This document shows positions 7,068 through 15,854 of a stretch of DNA of 45,706 nt, piece by piece. The notes under the pieces were generated by a model that saw only the letters and a list, made by a program, of their open reading frames with translations, searched no databases and was not told where the DNA came from. Within the stretch, counting starts at the first letter, position 1. The number at the start of each line of letters is the position of its first letter. The DNA lies in assembly GCA_021741155.1 (NCBI GenBank), contig JAIOYP010000031.1, positions 1 to 45,706 of the forward strand. Reading direction: 5' to 3'. This DNA comes from Flavobacteriales bacterium. Its GTDB lineage: Bacteria; Bacteroidota; Bacteroidia; UBA10329. A program made the position numbers and the translations under genes.

Positions 7068-9709
7068 AAATCAAACGCATTTTTTCTTCTCGATAACTTC
7101 AAGTCTTGCAGAACACTTGATTTTACCTTCAAATCAAAGCTCCACATCTGTTGTGTTCCAAATGGAACCCACGTCATGCTGAATTCCCAGCAGTGCAAAT
7201 CGCGGTAAATGGTCATGGAAGTGTAGCTGATGTCGTTGTTCACGAAGTCATAGCCCGAAGTAATTCCGAACTTCCATTTTGGTGTGATGTTTATATCGCC
7301 CGAAAATTGAAGCGTCTGAACGAAGCGTTGTTTGAGATTTTTGGTCTCATTGTTAATCGTAAAGTTGTAGCTGAAATTCGCGTTCCACGGAACATTGAAA
7401 TCGACATACAGGTTTTTCTGTGCATTTATCTGCGCCAATTCTCCAGGTGTTGCCACATCAGATTGGTAATCTGTTTGCCTACTTTTTCCATTCAAAGCAA
7501 GTGTAAGCGCCACACGGGCATTTGTCATTCGCGTAAGCGGGCCTTTCTCACTCACCGACCATTTGTTTACTTTTCTTAGGTTGGTGTCTTGAGCATACGG
7601 GGTGAGGTTCATTCCGAAGTTAACGGTCAATTTGTCTAATAGCCGTGTTACCCCATTGATGGAAATGTCAGATAGGTTGAGCGAATCAGCAAAGAAGTTG
7701 TAACCGCTTCTTACGTTCAATTGCTCCAGTATTTTAATTTTCTTGAAGCCGGTTATGGTGTCTTTTTTAGAACGAACCTTCATTTCTAAGGTGTTGCCAA
7801 ATCCGAAGTCAAACGAGCCAGTATTGTTTTTTGGAGCTTGCCCGTAAAGACTCAAATCATCGTGATTGTATGAACCGAATGTTCCATTGGTGCCATAATA
7901 TCCAACCTCGTCTGAATTCAGTTTTGGAGTATATCTAAATCCTACTGATGGACTTAAAACATGTCTGATGCCTCGAATTGCTCCTTTTTTGAACTGAACG
8001 AGGCCGTAAACGGTAGTGCTCATTCCAACATTTGCGGTTACATCTCGGTTGCTGTGAAAGCCATAAGTGGTATCAACTTCAAGCTTCTGCGTTTCGTTAT
8101 TCCATTGCTTGTCTAACGTTTGAAAGAACCATCGTTCGTTGTAGGAAACCGATGGGTTCACCGTGAAATATTTAAGCAATTTGATGTTTGTAGAAATTGT
8201 AACTGCATGTTTTATCCCGTTGCGCATTTTGTCTAAAGTTGCCCTGGTAAGAAATGTAGAATCTACAGTAGAAACTCGGTTTTCCATGTTCAATCCATAC
8301 GTAACTCCGACTTTTTCGTACCAGCGCTGTTTACCAATTTGGTTCTTGCGCATGAACGGATAGATTCGTTGTACGTTGAACGCAATTTGCGGAAGCGTTA
8401 CCTCCACAATTTTGGTTTGCGTGTTCTGACTGTGATTGAAATTTATGTTCAACGTGAATGGTTTACCAATCCATCTTTTAGAAAAGGCGATACTTGATCT
8501 GAACGTGTTGGTAAGGAAATCCTGAGCGTTTACATTCAAACCATTTGAGAAGTTTGTTGCTGTACCAAAATTTACGTCTGATGAGAACGATGTGCTAGGC
8601 CTAGCCTTTGGATCTTGTGTGTGCTTCCATTTAACGAAGAAGTTATTTTGAACGCTATAGTCAGGAAATTCCTTTCTGCTATTTCGTAAACTGCTGTGAC
8701 TCAGTTCTATTCGTCCATTGAACTTGTATCGTTTGTTGTAGTTTGAGGTAAGCCTTACGCCATAACTGCCACGTGTGTAAATATCCCCTGTTAAGGCAAG
8801 GTCAATCTTGTCTCCCAAATTGAGGTAGTAACCGAATTCCTTGAAAAAGAATCCTTGCGTTGGAGATTCACCGTAGGTAGGAAAAATGATTCCCGATTTC
8901 CTTCCAGGTTTGGTAGGAAACCATCCGAATGGAACGACAAGAGGTGTATAAACCCCTTCAAACATGAGAAAGGCAGGGCCGCTCACAATCTTATCGTTCG
9001 GAATGACTTTAAGTTTTTTTGCCTTAATCAAGAAGTGAGGTTCGTCAGCATCACAAGTGGTATAGCCACCATCTTTTATATAATAGGATTCGTCATCCAT
9101 TTTCTTCACCTGTTCACCTCGCAAATTTCCTTCACCTTGCTTGGTTACCACCTCAAGTATCTTCCCTTTTTTAGTGTTGAAATTGTAGCGCATCCGCTTG
9201 GCAGCAAAGTCTTGGTCGCCACTTTTGAACTGTGGGGTTCCAACACTGTTTCCAGAGGAATCCGTAACGCCTTCAGCGTAAACTTCTTTCGTGTTTTGGT
9301 CGATCACGATATAGGCGGCTTTCAGCTCAATGTCACCATAGTTTATCTGTGCTTCACCATATAAATAGACCATTTTCTCTTCCACGCTGAAGCGAATGGA
9401 ATCGCGGGCATGATATTTTATTTCGGAAGTGAGTTCGGTTCCTTTTTGCAAAGGCTTTTTTACCACCGTTACTGCATTACTAGAATCGGTAGAAGTAATT
9501 TTAATTTCCTCCGAAATGGTCACATTAGAATCAGGAGTGGCAACAATGGTTGTATCTCCAAGAACGACTTTTGGTCTGTCTTTGAGTTTTCTGACAATAA
9601 TATTTGTGGAGTCAGGTTCTGTTTGTGGTGCAGAATCCTGTGCTTTTGCCAAGCAGGAAATCAGCACGAACAACAGAATCAACAAACTGAAATTTCTCAA
9701 CGATGCCAC
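7064..9709 (-). CDS. LptD-like outer-membrane LPS assembly protein (OstA family)
   Basis: An 881-residue outer-membrane protein of the Bacteroidota LptD-like family, predicted to insert LPS into the outer leaflet. A signal peptide (1-23, cleavage after LAKAQ) is followed by a low-complexity Ser/Thr region, an OstA/LptA-type beta-jellyroll (about 95-260; KYHARDSIRFSVEEKMVYLYGEAQINYGDIELKAAYI), then the conserved plug-to-barrel boundary (LVVPFGWFPTKPGRKSGIIFPTYG) and a long barrel rich in aromatic strands to the end. It is larger than E. coli LptD and was assigned by the OstA region and barrel pattern. The start is GTG, with an AGGAGG 13 bases upstream, farther than usual. A TAGCTTTG -7-like word sits at minus 9772-9765. 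Confidence 0.88.
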   Translation of the reverse strand: MASLRNFSLLILLFVLISCLAKAQDSAPQTEPDSTNIIVRKLKDRPKVVLGDTTIVATPDSNVTISEEIKITSTDSSNAVTVVKKPLQKGTELTSEIKYHARDSIRFSVEEKMVYLYGEAQINYGDIELKAAYIVIDQNTKEVYAEGVTDSSGNSVGTPQFKSGDQDFAAKRMRYNFNTKKGKILEVVTKQGEGNLRGEQVKKMDDESYYIKDGGYTTCDADEPHFLIKAKKLKVIPNDKIVSGPAFLMFEGVYTPLVVPFGWFPTKPGRKSGIIFPTYGESPTQGFFFKEFGYYLNLGDKIDLALTGDIYTRGSYGVRLTSNYNKRYKFNGRIELSHSSLRNSRKEFPDYSVQNNFFVKWKHTQDPKARPSTSFSSDVNFGTATNFSNGLNVNAQDFLTNTFRSSIAFSKRWIGKPFTLNINFNHSQNTQTKIVEVTLPQIAFNVQRIYPFMRKNQIGKQRWYEKVGVTYGLNMENRVSTVDSTFLTRATLDKMRNGIKHAVTISTNIKLLKYFTVNPSVSYNERWFFQTLDKQWNNETQKLEVDTTYGFHSNRDVTANVGMSTTVYGLVQFKKGAIRGIRHVLSPSVGFRYTPKLNSDEVGYYGTNGTFGSYNHDDLSLYGQAPKNNTGSFDFGFGNTLEMKVRSKKDTITGFKKIKILEQLNVRSGYNFFADSLNLSDISINGVTRLLDKLTVNFGMNLTPYAQDTNLRKVNKWSVSEKGPLTRMTNARVALTLALNGKSRQTDYQSDVATPGELAQINAQKNLYVDFNVPWNANFSYNFTINNETKNLKQRFVQTLQFSGDINITPKWKFGITSGYDFVNNDISYTSMTIYRDLHCWEFSMTWVPFGTQQMWSFDLKVKSSVLQDLKLSRRKNAFDF

Positions 9710-9764
9710 ACTATTCGGTACTACCTCCTGTTATTCGGGGAAAAGGCTTTATTTTTAGGCGCTC

Positions 9765-9772
9765 AAAGCTAA
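9765..9772 (-). promoter_or_regulatory. -7-type promoter box upstream of the LptD-like gene
   Basis: Read on the minus strand this is TAGCTTTG, an exact match to the Bacteroidota -7 consensus TAnnTTTG, 55 bases before the GTG start. No TTG at the -33 position was recognised, so the call depends on the -7 word alone. Confidence 0.35.
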
Positions 9773-9800
9773 CCATTTCATCGGGGTCACGGGTTGGATA

Positions 9801-12134
9801 ATGATGCAGTCGAAACCAATCGCTAAACGGTCAATTCTTCTTTTTCTTGTATTCACGCTCATTCAATTTTATGGATTAGCTCAGAATACAACTACCCCGT
9901 ATCGGATGAAGACCATCGTGATTGATGCTGGCCATGGGGGCAATGACCCTGGGAATCTCGGTACAGGTCGTTACAAAACACGCGAAAAGGACATTGCATT
10001 GGAGGTGGCTCTCATGGTAGGAGGCTATATCAATACGGAATTTCCAGGCATCAAGGTCATTTATACACGGAGCACGGATGTTTTCATTGGCCTGAGTGAG
10101 AGGACTGATGTGGCTAATAGAGCCAAGGCCGACCTGTTCCTAAGTATTCACTGCAACGCTGCAACCAACACTTCTGCCATGGGAGTGGAGACGTTTACGC
10201 TTGGTTTGCACAAGAACAAGGAGAATCTGGAAGTTGCAATGAAGGAAAACTCTGCCATCTTTTTGGAAGATGATTACAAAACCAAGTACGAAGGTTTCGA
10301 CCCAAATTCGCCAGAAAGCATTATTGCGCTTACCATCATGCAAAGCGCTTATCTGCAGCAAAGCCTCACCATTTCGTCTTATATTCAAACTCAGTTCAAG
10401 GATCGGGTTGGGAGAAAAGATCGAGGCGTGAAACAGGCAGGATTTCTTGTACTGAGAAAAACCACAATGCCAAGTATACTTGTCGAGTTGGGATTTCTTA
10501 CAAACGCATCCGAGGAGGATTTTCTGAACTCAGAAAACGGCAAATCTTACATGGCATCAGCCATTTTTAGAGGGTTCAAAGAATATAAGGAGTTGGTTGA
10601 AGATCCACTTCCAGAAGGAAGCGTAACACCAGCGCCCGAGAATAAAACTGAATCTCCTGTGAAGGTGGACGATAGTAAGTTGAAGGAAGAAGAGCGGGCG
10701 GCTGCGGAAAAGGCCAAACTAGATGCCAAGAAAAAGGAAGATGAACGGTTAGCTGCTGATAAAGTCAAACTCGAAGTAAAGAAGAAAGAGGATGAACGTT
10801 TGGCAGCTGAGAAAGCGAAGCTGGATGCGAAGAAGAAAGAAGCAGAAAAGGCAAAACAAGATTCAACTCAGAAAGTCATTGATCAAGCAAAGTTGAAAGC
10901 CGTGGCCGATTCTTTAGAGACAGCGAAGAGTAGTCTTTTGGAAGAGAAGAAAAAGCGTGAAGAAGAGTTGGTTCAAAAAGCCAAGGATGCTGAAAAGGCC
11001 AGATTGAAGGCCAAAGTTGATTCGTTGGAAACGGTGAGACTTGTTAAGATTGCTGCTTTTGAAGCTGAAAAAAAGGCGGTGGAAGAAAAGAACGCCAAGG
11101 AATTAGCCGATAAAAAAGCGAAGGAAGAAAAGGAACGCTTAGCACAAGAAGAAAAAGACCGAAAGGAAATTGAATCTAAAGAAGAAGCAAAAAAGTGGCT
11201 GGAGGAAATTAAAGAAGAAAAAGAAAAAGAGCTAGAAGAAGCAAGAATTAAGGCTGAAACCGATGCGGAGAAAGCTAAGTTGGAGGTCGTAAAACGCCAG
11301 AAGGAACAAGAATTGGCAGATGCTCAACGCTTGGCAGATGAGAAACGGGTTAATGCTCAGTCAGATTCTATTTCTGCACAGCGGTTAATTGCCCAACAAG
11401 CAAAGATTGACTCTTTGGCAAAAGCTAGGTCAGAATTTGAAATCAAAAGGAATGAAGAAGCGGTTAAAGCTGCTGAAACGGAGAAAGTACGGCAAGATGA
11501 ACTTGCAGAAAAGCAAAAGCAAGACTCTTTAAACTTAGCAAAGGCAACACAAGAACACGAACATCAAAAAGCGTTTTATGCTGCTGAATTGGCAGAAGCT
11601 CAAAGATTGGCAAAACAAAAGGTAACTCAGGATTCGATTTCGACCGTAAGAAAGAAAGAGGCAGATGCCTTGGCTATTACTATTGATAATCAGAAGGCGG
11701 CCTCAGCAGAGGAGGCCGAATTGCTGTTTCTTCAGCTGAGAAAAAAGCAATTAGAACAGCGAATTGCTCAGTTGCGAGGACAGGACGTAGAAGTTTTAAC
11801 GATGGAAAAGGTTGAGGAACGAGCCAAGCAAGAGCCTATCCCTAAAAATAATGTCACTGAAACGGTTGTTTCAGGATTGAGTCTTCGGGTTCAGATTGTA
11901 ACTTCTCCAACGCCACTTACCAAGAACGATCCTCAGCTTAAAGGACAAAACGTTTGGCAATACCAACAAGATGGTCTTTATAAATATACGGTCGGAGATA
12001 CACAGGACTTTGATGAAATCACTAAACTGCAAGGCGATTTGAGAGGCCTCGGATTCCAAGGTGCATTTGTTGTTGCATTTAAGGATGGAGAAAGAATTAA
12101 GGTCTCTGATGCGCGCGAATTGTTAAAGAAATGA
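9801..12134 (+). CDS. N-acetylmuramoyl-L-alanine amidase with long coiled coil and SPOR-like C-terminus
   Basis: A 777-residue peptidoglycan hydrolase (Amidase_3 type) that cuts the MurNAc-L-Ala bond in the periplasm. Signal peptide 1-27. The catalytic domain (36-262) shows zinc ligands His45 in IDAGHGG, Glu62 and His117 in SIHCN, and the catalytic Glu229 in ILVELGFLTN. Residues about 285-690 are an exceptionally long Lys/Glu/Ala-rich coiled coil with repeated words such as ERLAAEKAKLDAKKKE. The final 80 residues (LRVQIVTSP to the end) resemble a SPOR-type peptidoglycan-binding domain. Most amidases of this family lack so long a linker. Its stop overlaps the MCE gene start by 4 bases, suggesting coupling. 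Confidence 0.92.
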   Translation: MMQSKPIAKRSILLFLVFTLIQFYGLAQNTTTPYRMKTIVIDAGHGGNDPGNLGTGRYKTREKDIALEVALMVGGYINTEFPGIKVIYTRSTDVFIGLSERTDVANRAKADLFLSIHCNAATNTSAMGVETFTLGLHKNKENLEVAMKENSAIFLEDDYKTKYEGFDPNSPESIIALTIMQSAYLQQSLTISSYIQTQFKDRVGRKDRGVKQAGFLVLRKTTMPSILVELGFLTNASEEDFLNSENGKSYMASAIFRGFKEYKELVEDPLPEGSVTPAPENKTESPVKVDDSKLKEEERAAAEKAKLDAKKKEDERLAADKVKLEVKKKEDERLAAEKAKLDAKKKEAEKAKQDSTQKVIDQAKLKAVADSLETAKSSLLEEKKKREEELVQKAKDAEKARLKAKVDSLETVRLVKIAAFEAEKKAVEEKNAKELADKKAKEEKERLAQEEKDRKEIESKEEAKKWLEEIKEEKEKELEEARIKAETDAEKAKLEVVKRQKEQELADAQRLADEKRVNAQSDSISAQRLIAQQAKIDSLAKARSEFEIKRNEEAVKAAETEKVRQDELAEKQKQDSLNLAKATQEHEHQKAFYAAELAEAQRLAKQKVTQDSISTVRKKEADALAITIDNQKAASAEEAELLFLQLRKKQLEQRIAQLRGQDVEVLTMEKVEERAKQEPIPKNNVTETVVSGLSLRVQIVTSPTPLTKNDPQLKGQNVWQYQQDGLYKYTVGDTQDFDEITKLQGDLRGLGFQGAFVVAFKDGERIKVSDARELLKK

Positions 12135-13123
12135 GCATGAAATATTCAAGGGAACTACGAACAGGATTCATTGCCATTGCAACGATTTTCGTTTTTGTTT
12201 GGGGATATAATTTCCTCAAGGGAAATGATATTTTTAGCAAGCAACGTGTGTTTTATACGACTTACGAGAATGTGGGCGGGCTCACTAAGTCCAATTCCGT
12301 GACCGTGAACGGTTTCAAGGTAGGTTTGGTAAAGGATGTGTATTTCGAGCCTGTACATCGCAAGAAATTGATAGTGGAAATCATGCTCACAGCAGATAAT
12401 TATGAGATTCCTCGTGGTACAAAAGCTGTTTTAGTATCCGATTTACTAGGAACTACTAGCATCAATCTATCTACCGGACAGGGTGATGGTTATTATCAGG
12501 AAGGAGATACCCTAGTATCCGAAGTGGAAGGTGCTCTTATGGAAAGTATTAGCGACCTTTCTTCCAGTTTGGCAACTACTAAGATAAAAGCCGATAGACT
12601 TTTTGATTCGTTGGATTCGTTGGTTGGCGATGTACGAGATGTTTTAGGTCCAGGAACACACGAGTCTAACGTGAACACAGCCATTACTGATTTGGCCGCT
12701 ACATTGAAAAACCTGAAACAAGCATCAGCAAAAATCGATCACATTTTGGATAAGGATGGTCAGCTCGGAAGAATTTTGGCCGATGTTGAAGCGTTCACAA
12801 CCACATTGGATGAGAACAAGGATGAGATTGACAATTTGTTGAATAATCTATCTACTCTTTCGGATTCTTTAGCTGCTGCAGAGTTGGCTTCAACCATTAA
12901 TAACGCCAACAAGACCTTTGAAGAATTGGCTATAGCCATGGAGAAAATCAATAAGGGCGAAGGCACAATAGGAAAGCTATTTAAGGATGAAAGTATTTTC
13001 AATAACCTAGAAACAGCAACTGCAAACCTCGATAGTTTGTTTGTAGATATTAAAGCCAATCCGAACCGTTATGTTCATGTTTCGGTATTTGGTAAAAAGG
13101 AAAAGAAAGAAAAAAAGAAGTAA
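12131..13123 (+). CDS. MCE/MlaD-family lipid transport protein
   Basis: A 330-residue inner-membrane-anchored MCE protein. One transmembrane helix (about 12-29, TGFIAIATIFVFVWGYNFL) is followed by a single MCE domain (about 37-115, with YENVGGLTKSNSVTVNGFKVGLV and VLVSDLLGTTSINL) and a long helical tail (about 125-310) ending in lysines. MlaD-type proteins form hexameric rings carrying phospholipids between membranes. The ABC-transporter partners (MlaE/MlaF) are not in the window. It overlaps the amidase stop by 4 bases (ATGA) and is followed 9 bases later by the Fe-S membrane gene, so the run is probably one operon. Confidence 0.93.
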   Translation: MSMKYSRELRTGFIAIATIFVFVWGYNFLKGNDIFSKQRVFYTTYENVGGLTKSNSVTVNGFKVGLVKDVYFEPVHRKKLIVEIMLTADNYEIPRGTKAVLVSDLLGTTSINLSTGQGDGYYQEGDTLVSEVEGALMESISDLSSSLATTKIKADRLFDSLDSLVGDVRDVLGPGTHESNVNTAITDLAATLKNLKQASAKIDHILDKDGQLGRILADVEAFTTTLDENKDEIDNLLNNLSTLSDSLAAAELASTINNANKTFEELAIAMEKINKGEGTIGKLFKDESIFNNLETATANLDSLFVDIKANPNRYVHVSVFGKKEKKEKKK

Positions 13124-13132
13124 GACATAAGC

Positions 13133-14455
13133 ATGGAATACATTCCGCAAATACTGTTTCTGATATTAATTGTCATCGGTTTTGGACTGTTTGGCAAGAG
13201 TGTTATGCGCATCAGACGCAACATCCTTTTAGGTAAGGATTTAGATAGAAGCGATAATTCATCTTTACGATGGAAAACCATGGCCAAAGTGGCAATGGGG
13301 CAATCTAAAATGGTTGTGCGTCCCGTTGCTGGAACGCTTCACCTCATCGTGTACATCGGTTTCGTTCTCATCAATATCGAGGTTCTCGAAATTATGATTG
13401 ATGGTTTGTTCGGAACGCATCGTGTTTTTGCACCACTTCTTGGTGGATTGTACACCGCGGCAATTAACTTCTTCGAATTCCTTGGAGTTTTAGTAATTAT
13501 TGCCTGTGCTGCATTTCTTTATAGAAGAAACGTGATGAAGATTGGTCGTTTTCATTCAACAGAAATGAAAGGCTGGCCGTTTAAGGATGCTAATTACATT
13601 CTCATTATTGAGATTGTGTTAATGAGCGCTTTGCTTACAATGAATGCTGCCGAAGGTGCTTATCCAGTTGGTCACGAAGTAGGAGGGCCATTCTTTATAA
13701 GCGGTTTGATTGCACCGATTTTTGCTGGACTGAGCTACGAAACGCTTCATTTAATTGAGCGTGTTTGCTGGTGGGCGCACATCATCGGAATTATATTCTT
13801 CCTGAACTACCTACCGTTCTCGAAGCATTTTCATATTATGTTGGCTTTTCCGAATGTATTCTATTCAAAACTTACACCAAAAGGTCAATTCGACAATCTT
13901 GCTTCAGTAAAGAAAGAAGTTGAGTTGATGATGGATCCAAATGCCGATCCGTACGCGGCTCCGCCAGAAGCTGATCCAAACGCTGCACCACAGCGATTCG
14001 GAGCTAAAGATGTTCAGGATTTGAATTGGGTTCAGTTGATGAACGCATACAGCTGTACGGAATGTGGTCGCTGCACCTCAAATTGTCCAGCAAATATCAC
14101 AGGCAAAAAACTATCTCCTCGTAAGATTATGATGGATGTGCGTGATCGTTTGGAAGACGTTGGCGCCATCATCGATATAAACAAAGGAACGTTTGTGGAT
14201 GATGGAAAATCACTTCTCCACGATCACATCACCCCAGAAGAATTATGGGCTTGTACTTCGTGCAATGCATGTACAGAAGCTTGCCCAGTAAACATTGATC
14301 CGCTAAGCATCATTATCGACCTAAGAAGATATTTGGTGATGGAAGAGTCGAGCATGCCAACGGAGCTTGCAACGGTGATGAGTAATATTGAGAATAACGG
14401 TGCGCCTTGGCAATTTGCGCAAGCCGACAGAGCCAATTGGGTAACCGAAGATTAA
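13133..14455 (+). CDS. Membrane Fe-S oxidoreductase subunit with two 4Fe-4S motifs (HdrC/GlpC-like)
   Basis: A 440-residue protein with about five or six N-terminal transmembrane helices (for example near 5-24, 66-85, 110-130, 153-172 and 208-228) and a cytoplasmic ferredoxin domain. Two classic ligand sets are complete: C308, C311, C314, C318 (CTECGRCTSNCP) and C374, C377, C380, C384 (CTSCNACTEACP). Several membrane histidines (for example His70 and His215) could ligate heme, as in NarI-like or HdrE-like subunits. The next gene supplies the HdrB-like CCG partner, so together they look like a split quinone-linked reductase; the electron donor and substrate are not evident. Confidence 0.88.
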   Translation: MEYIPQILFLILIVIGFGLFGKSVMRIRRNILLGKDLDRSDNSSLRWKTMAKVAMGQSKMVVRPVAGTLHLIVYIGFVLINIEVLEIMIDGLFGTHRVFAPLLGGLYTAAINFFEFLGVLVIIACAAFLYRRNVMKIGRFHSTEMKGWPFKDANYILIIEIVLMSALLTMNAAEGAYPVGHEVGGPFFISGLIAPIFAGLSYETLHLIERVCWWAHIIGIIFFLNYLPFSKHFHIMLAFPNVFYSKLTPKGQFDNLASVKKEVELMMDPNADPYAAPPEADPNAAPQRFGAKDVQDLNWVQLMNAYSCTECGRCTSNCPANITGKKLSPRKIMMDVRDRLEDVGAIIDINKGTFVDDGKSLLHDHITPEELWACTSCNACTEACPVNIDPLSIIIDLRRYLVMEESSMPTELATVMSNIENNGAPWQFAQADRANWVTED

Positions 14456-14463
14456 AGAAAGAA

Positions 14464-15246
14464 ATGGGTTTACAAGTAAAAACAATGGCCGAATGGATGG
14501 CCGAGGGAAAGGAACCTGAAGTTCTTTTTTGGGTTGGATCCGCTGGAGCATTCGATGATCGAGCTAAGAAAATTACACGAGCATTCGTGAAAATTCTTAA
14601 TCAGGCGGGTGTTCAATTCGGTATTCTCGGAACGGAGGAATCGGCTAGTGGAGATGTTGCCAAGCGAGCTGGAAATGAATTCTTATTCATGATGCAGGCC
14701 ATGACGAACATTCAAGTGATGAACGCTTATAATGTGAAACGCATCGTGACCACTTGTCCGCATGATTTTAATACACTCAAGAACGAATACAAGGAATTGG
14801 GTGGTGAATATGAGGTAATGCACCATACCGAGTTCATCAAGAAATTGATTGACGCGAATAAATTGAAGGTTTCATCATCTATGGTAGGAAAGAAAATCAC
14901 GTTTCATGACCCATGCTATTTGGGCCGTGGAAACGAAATTTTCGATGCTCCAAGAGAGCTTCTCAAACTCACGGGTGTGGAGTTGATTGAAATGAAGCGT
15001 TCGAAAAGGAACTCACTTTGCTGTGGTGCTGGTGGTGCGCAAATGTTTAAAGAAGCGGAACCAGGCAACAAGGAAATCAACATGGAAAGGACAGAGGAAG
15101 CATTGGGGCTGAAGCCCGATATAATCGTAACGGGCTGCCCGTTTTGCAATACCATGATAACAGATGGTGTTAAATACAGCGATAAACAAGACGAAACTCA
15201 AGTGCTTGACGTAGCGGAAATGATTGCGCAAGCGAACGGGCTTTAA
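14464..15246 (+). CDS. HdrB/GlpC-like CCG-domain Fe-S protein with a degenerate first cluster site
   Basis: A 260-residue soluble protein with two CCG-type halves. The second half is complete: C151 (HDPCYLGRGN), C186-C187 (CCGAGGAQ), C225 and C228 (TGCPFC). In the first half the expected ligand places read Ser25 (VGSAGAF), Ala61 (ESASGD) and Asp101 (CPHDF), leaving only C98. The start is ATG 14464, 8 bases after the stop of the membrane Fe-S gene; an open frame extends further upstream but overlaps that gene. It probably receives electrons from, or passes them to, the 13133 product. The cysteine comparison relies on my knowledge of the family, not an alignment. Confidence 0.85.
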   Translation: MGLQVKTMAEWMAEGKEPEVLFWVGSAGAFDDRAKKITRAFVKILNQAGVQFGILGTEESASGDVAKRAGNEFLFMMQAMTNIQVMNAYNVKRIVTTCPHDFNTLKNEYKELGGEYEVMHHTEFIKKLIDANKLKVSSSMVGKKITFHDPCYLGRGNEIFDAPRELLKLTGVELIEMKRSKRNSLCCGAGGAQMFKEAEPGNKEINMERTEEALGLKPDIIVTGCPFCNTMITDGVKYSDKQDETQVLDVAEMIAQANGL

Positions 15247-15350
15247 AAGATTTTAGACTACAGTCCATAGACGATAGACCACAGACCATTATCGATGGAT
15301 TGAACTTTCTAATTCCGTGGACTATTGACCATGGACTATCGACTAATAAA
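15247..15350. repeat. Imperfect inverted repeat made of GACTAT/CCATGG-type words
   Basis: The gap between two + strand genes is filled by variants of short words: AGTCCATAGACGATAGACC on the left and GGACTATTGACCATGGACT on the right. The left part matches the reverse complement of the right at about 20 of 27 positions. No promoter was recognised. It may form a hairpin in RNA. Confidence 0.55.
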
Positions 15351-15854
15351 ATGAAAACAACACTCGACACTTTCAACACATTTCCACAGCACGCACGCAC
15401 GTGGGCGTATCAATCATCACGAGATCTTTCAGATGCTGAAGCCGCAGAACTGAGAACCTTGGCACGAACGTTTACTAACGAGTGGCATAGCCATGGTGCG
15501 CCTTTAAAAGCTGCTGCCGATGTGCTTTACAACCGTTTTCTCATTATGATGGTGGATGAAGATGCCAATGCCGCAGGCGGATGCTCCATTGATAGTTCGG
15601 TGCAGCAAATTCGGTCTATTCAGCAGAAGCTAAATATCGATTTGCTCAATAGAATGAATCTTGCTTATCTGAATTCAGATAACGAATTGGAGACCGTTCA
15701 TGCGAGCAAAATCGCTGATGCATTTGAGCATGGCGCTTTGACCGAGGAAACAACCGTTTTCAATAATATGGTTACTTCCAAAACCGAGTTGGAAACGAAT
15801 TGGAGAATTTCGTTGGTGAAGAGTTGGGCGGCTACTCGAATTACGGTTGCCTAA
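15351..15854 (+). CDS. Conserved Bacteroidota protein (often mislabelled ABC transporter ATPase)
   Basis: A 167-residue protein of unknown function that begins MKTTLDTFNTFPQHARTW and contains the recognisable family phrases WAYQSSRDLS, EWHSHGAPLKA, YNRFLIMMVDE and GGCSIDSSVQQI. Relatives in Bacteroidota databases are sometimes called ABC transporter ATPase, but there is no Walker A or Walker B motif here, so that name should not be used. The start is ATG 15351, just after the repeat-filled gap. Its TAA overlaps the stop of the convergent ATPase-methyltransferase gene (15851-15854). Confidence 0.8.
   Translation: MKTTLDTFNTFPQHARTWAYQSSRDLSDAEAAELRTLARTFTNEWHSHGAPLKAAADVLYNRFLIMMVDEDANAAGGCSIDSSVQQIRSIQQKLNIDLLNRMNLAYLNSDNELETVHASKIADAFEHGALTEETTVFNNMVTSKTELETNWRISLVKSWAATRITVA

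Noticed and set aside
8855..9364. 169-residue open frame on + inside the LptD-like gene
   Set aside because: Shadow of the real gene; no start signal or motif.
15351..15854. ABC transporter ATPase label for this family
   Set aside because: No Walker A, Walker B or signature motif in the 167 residues.
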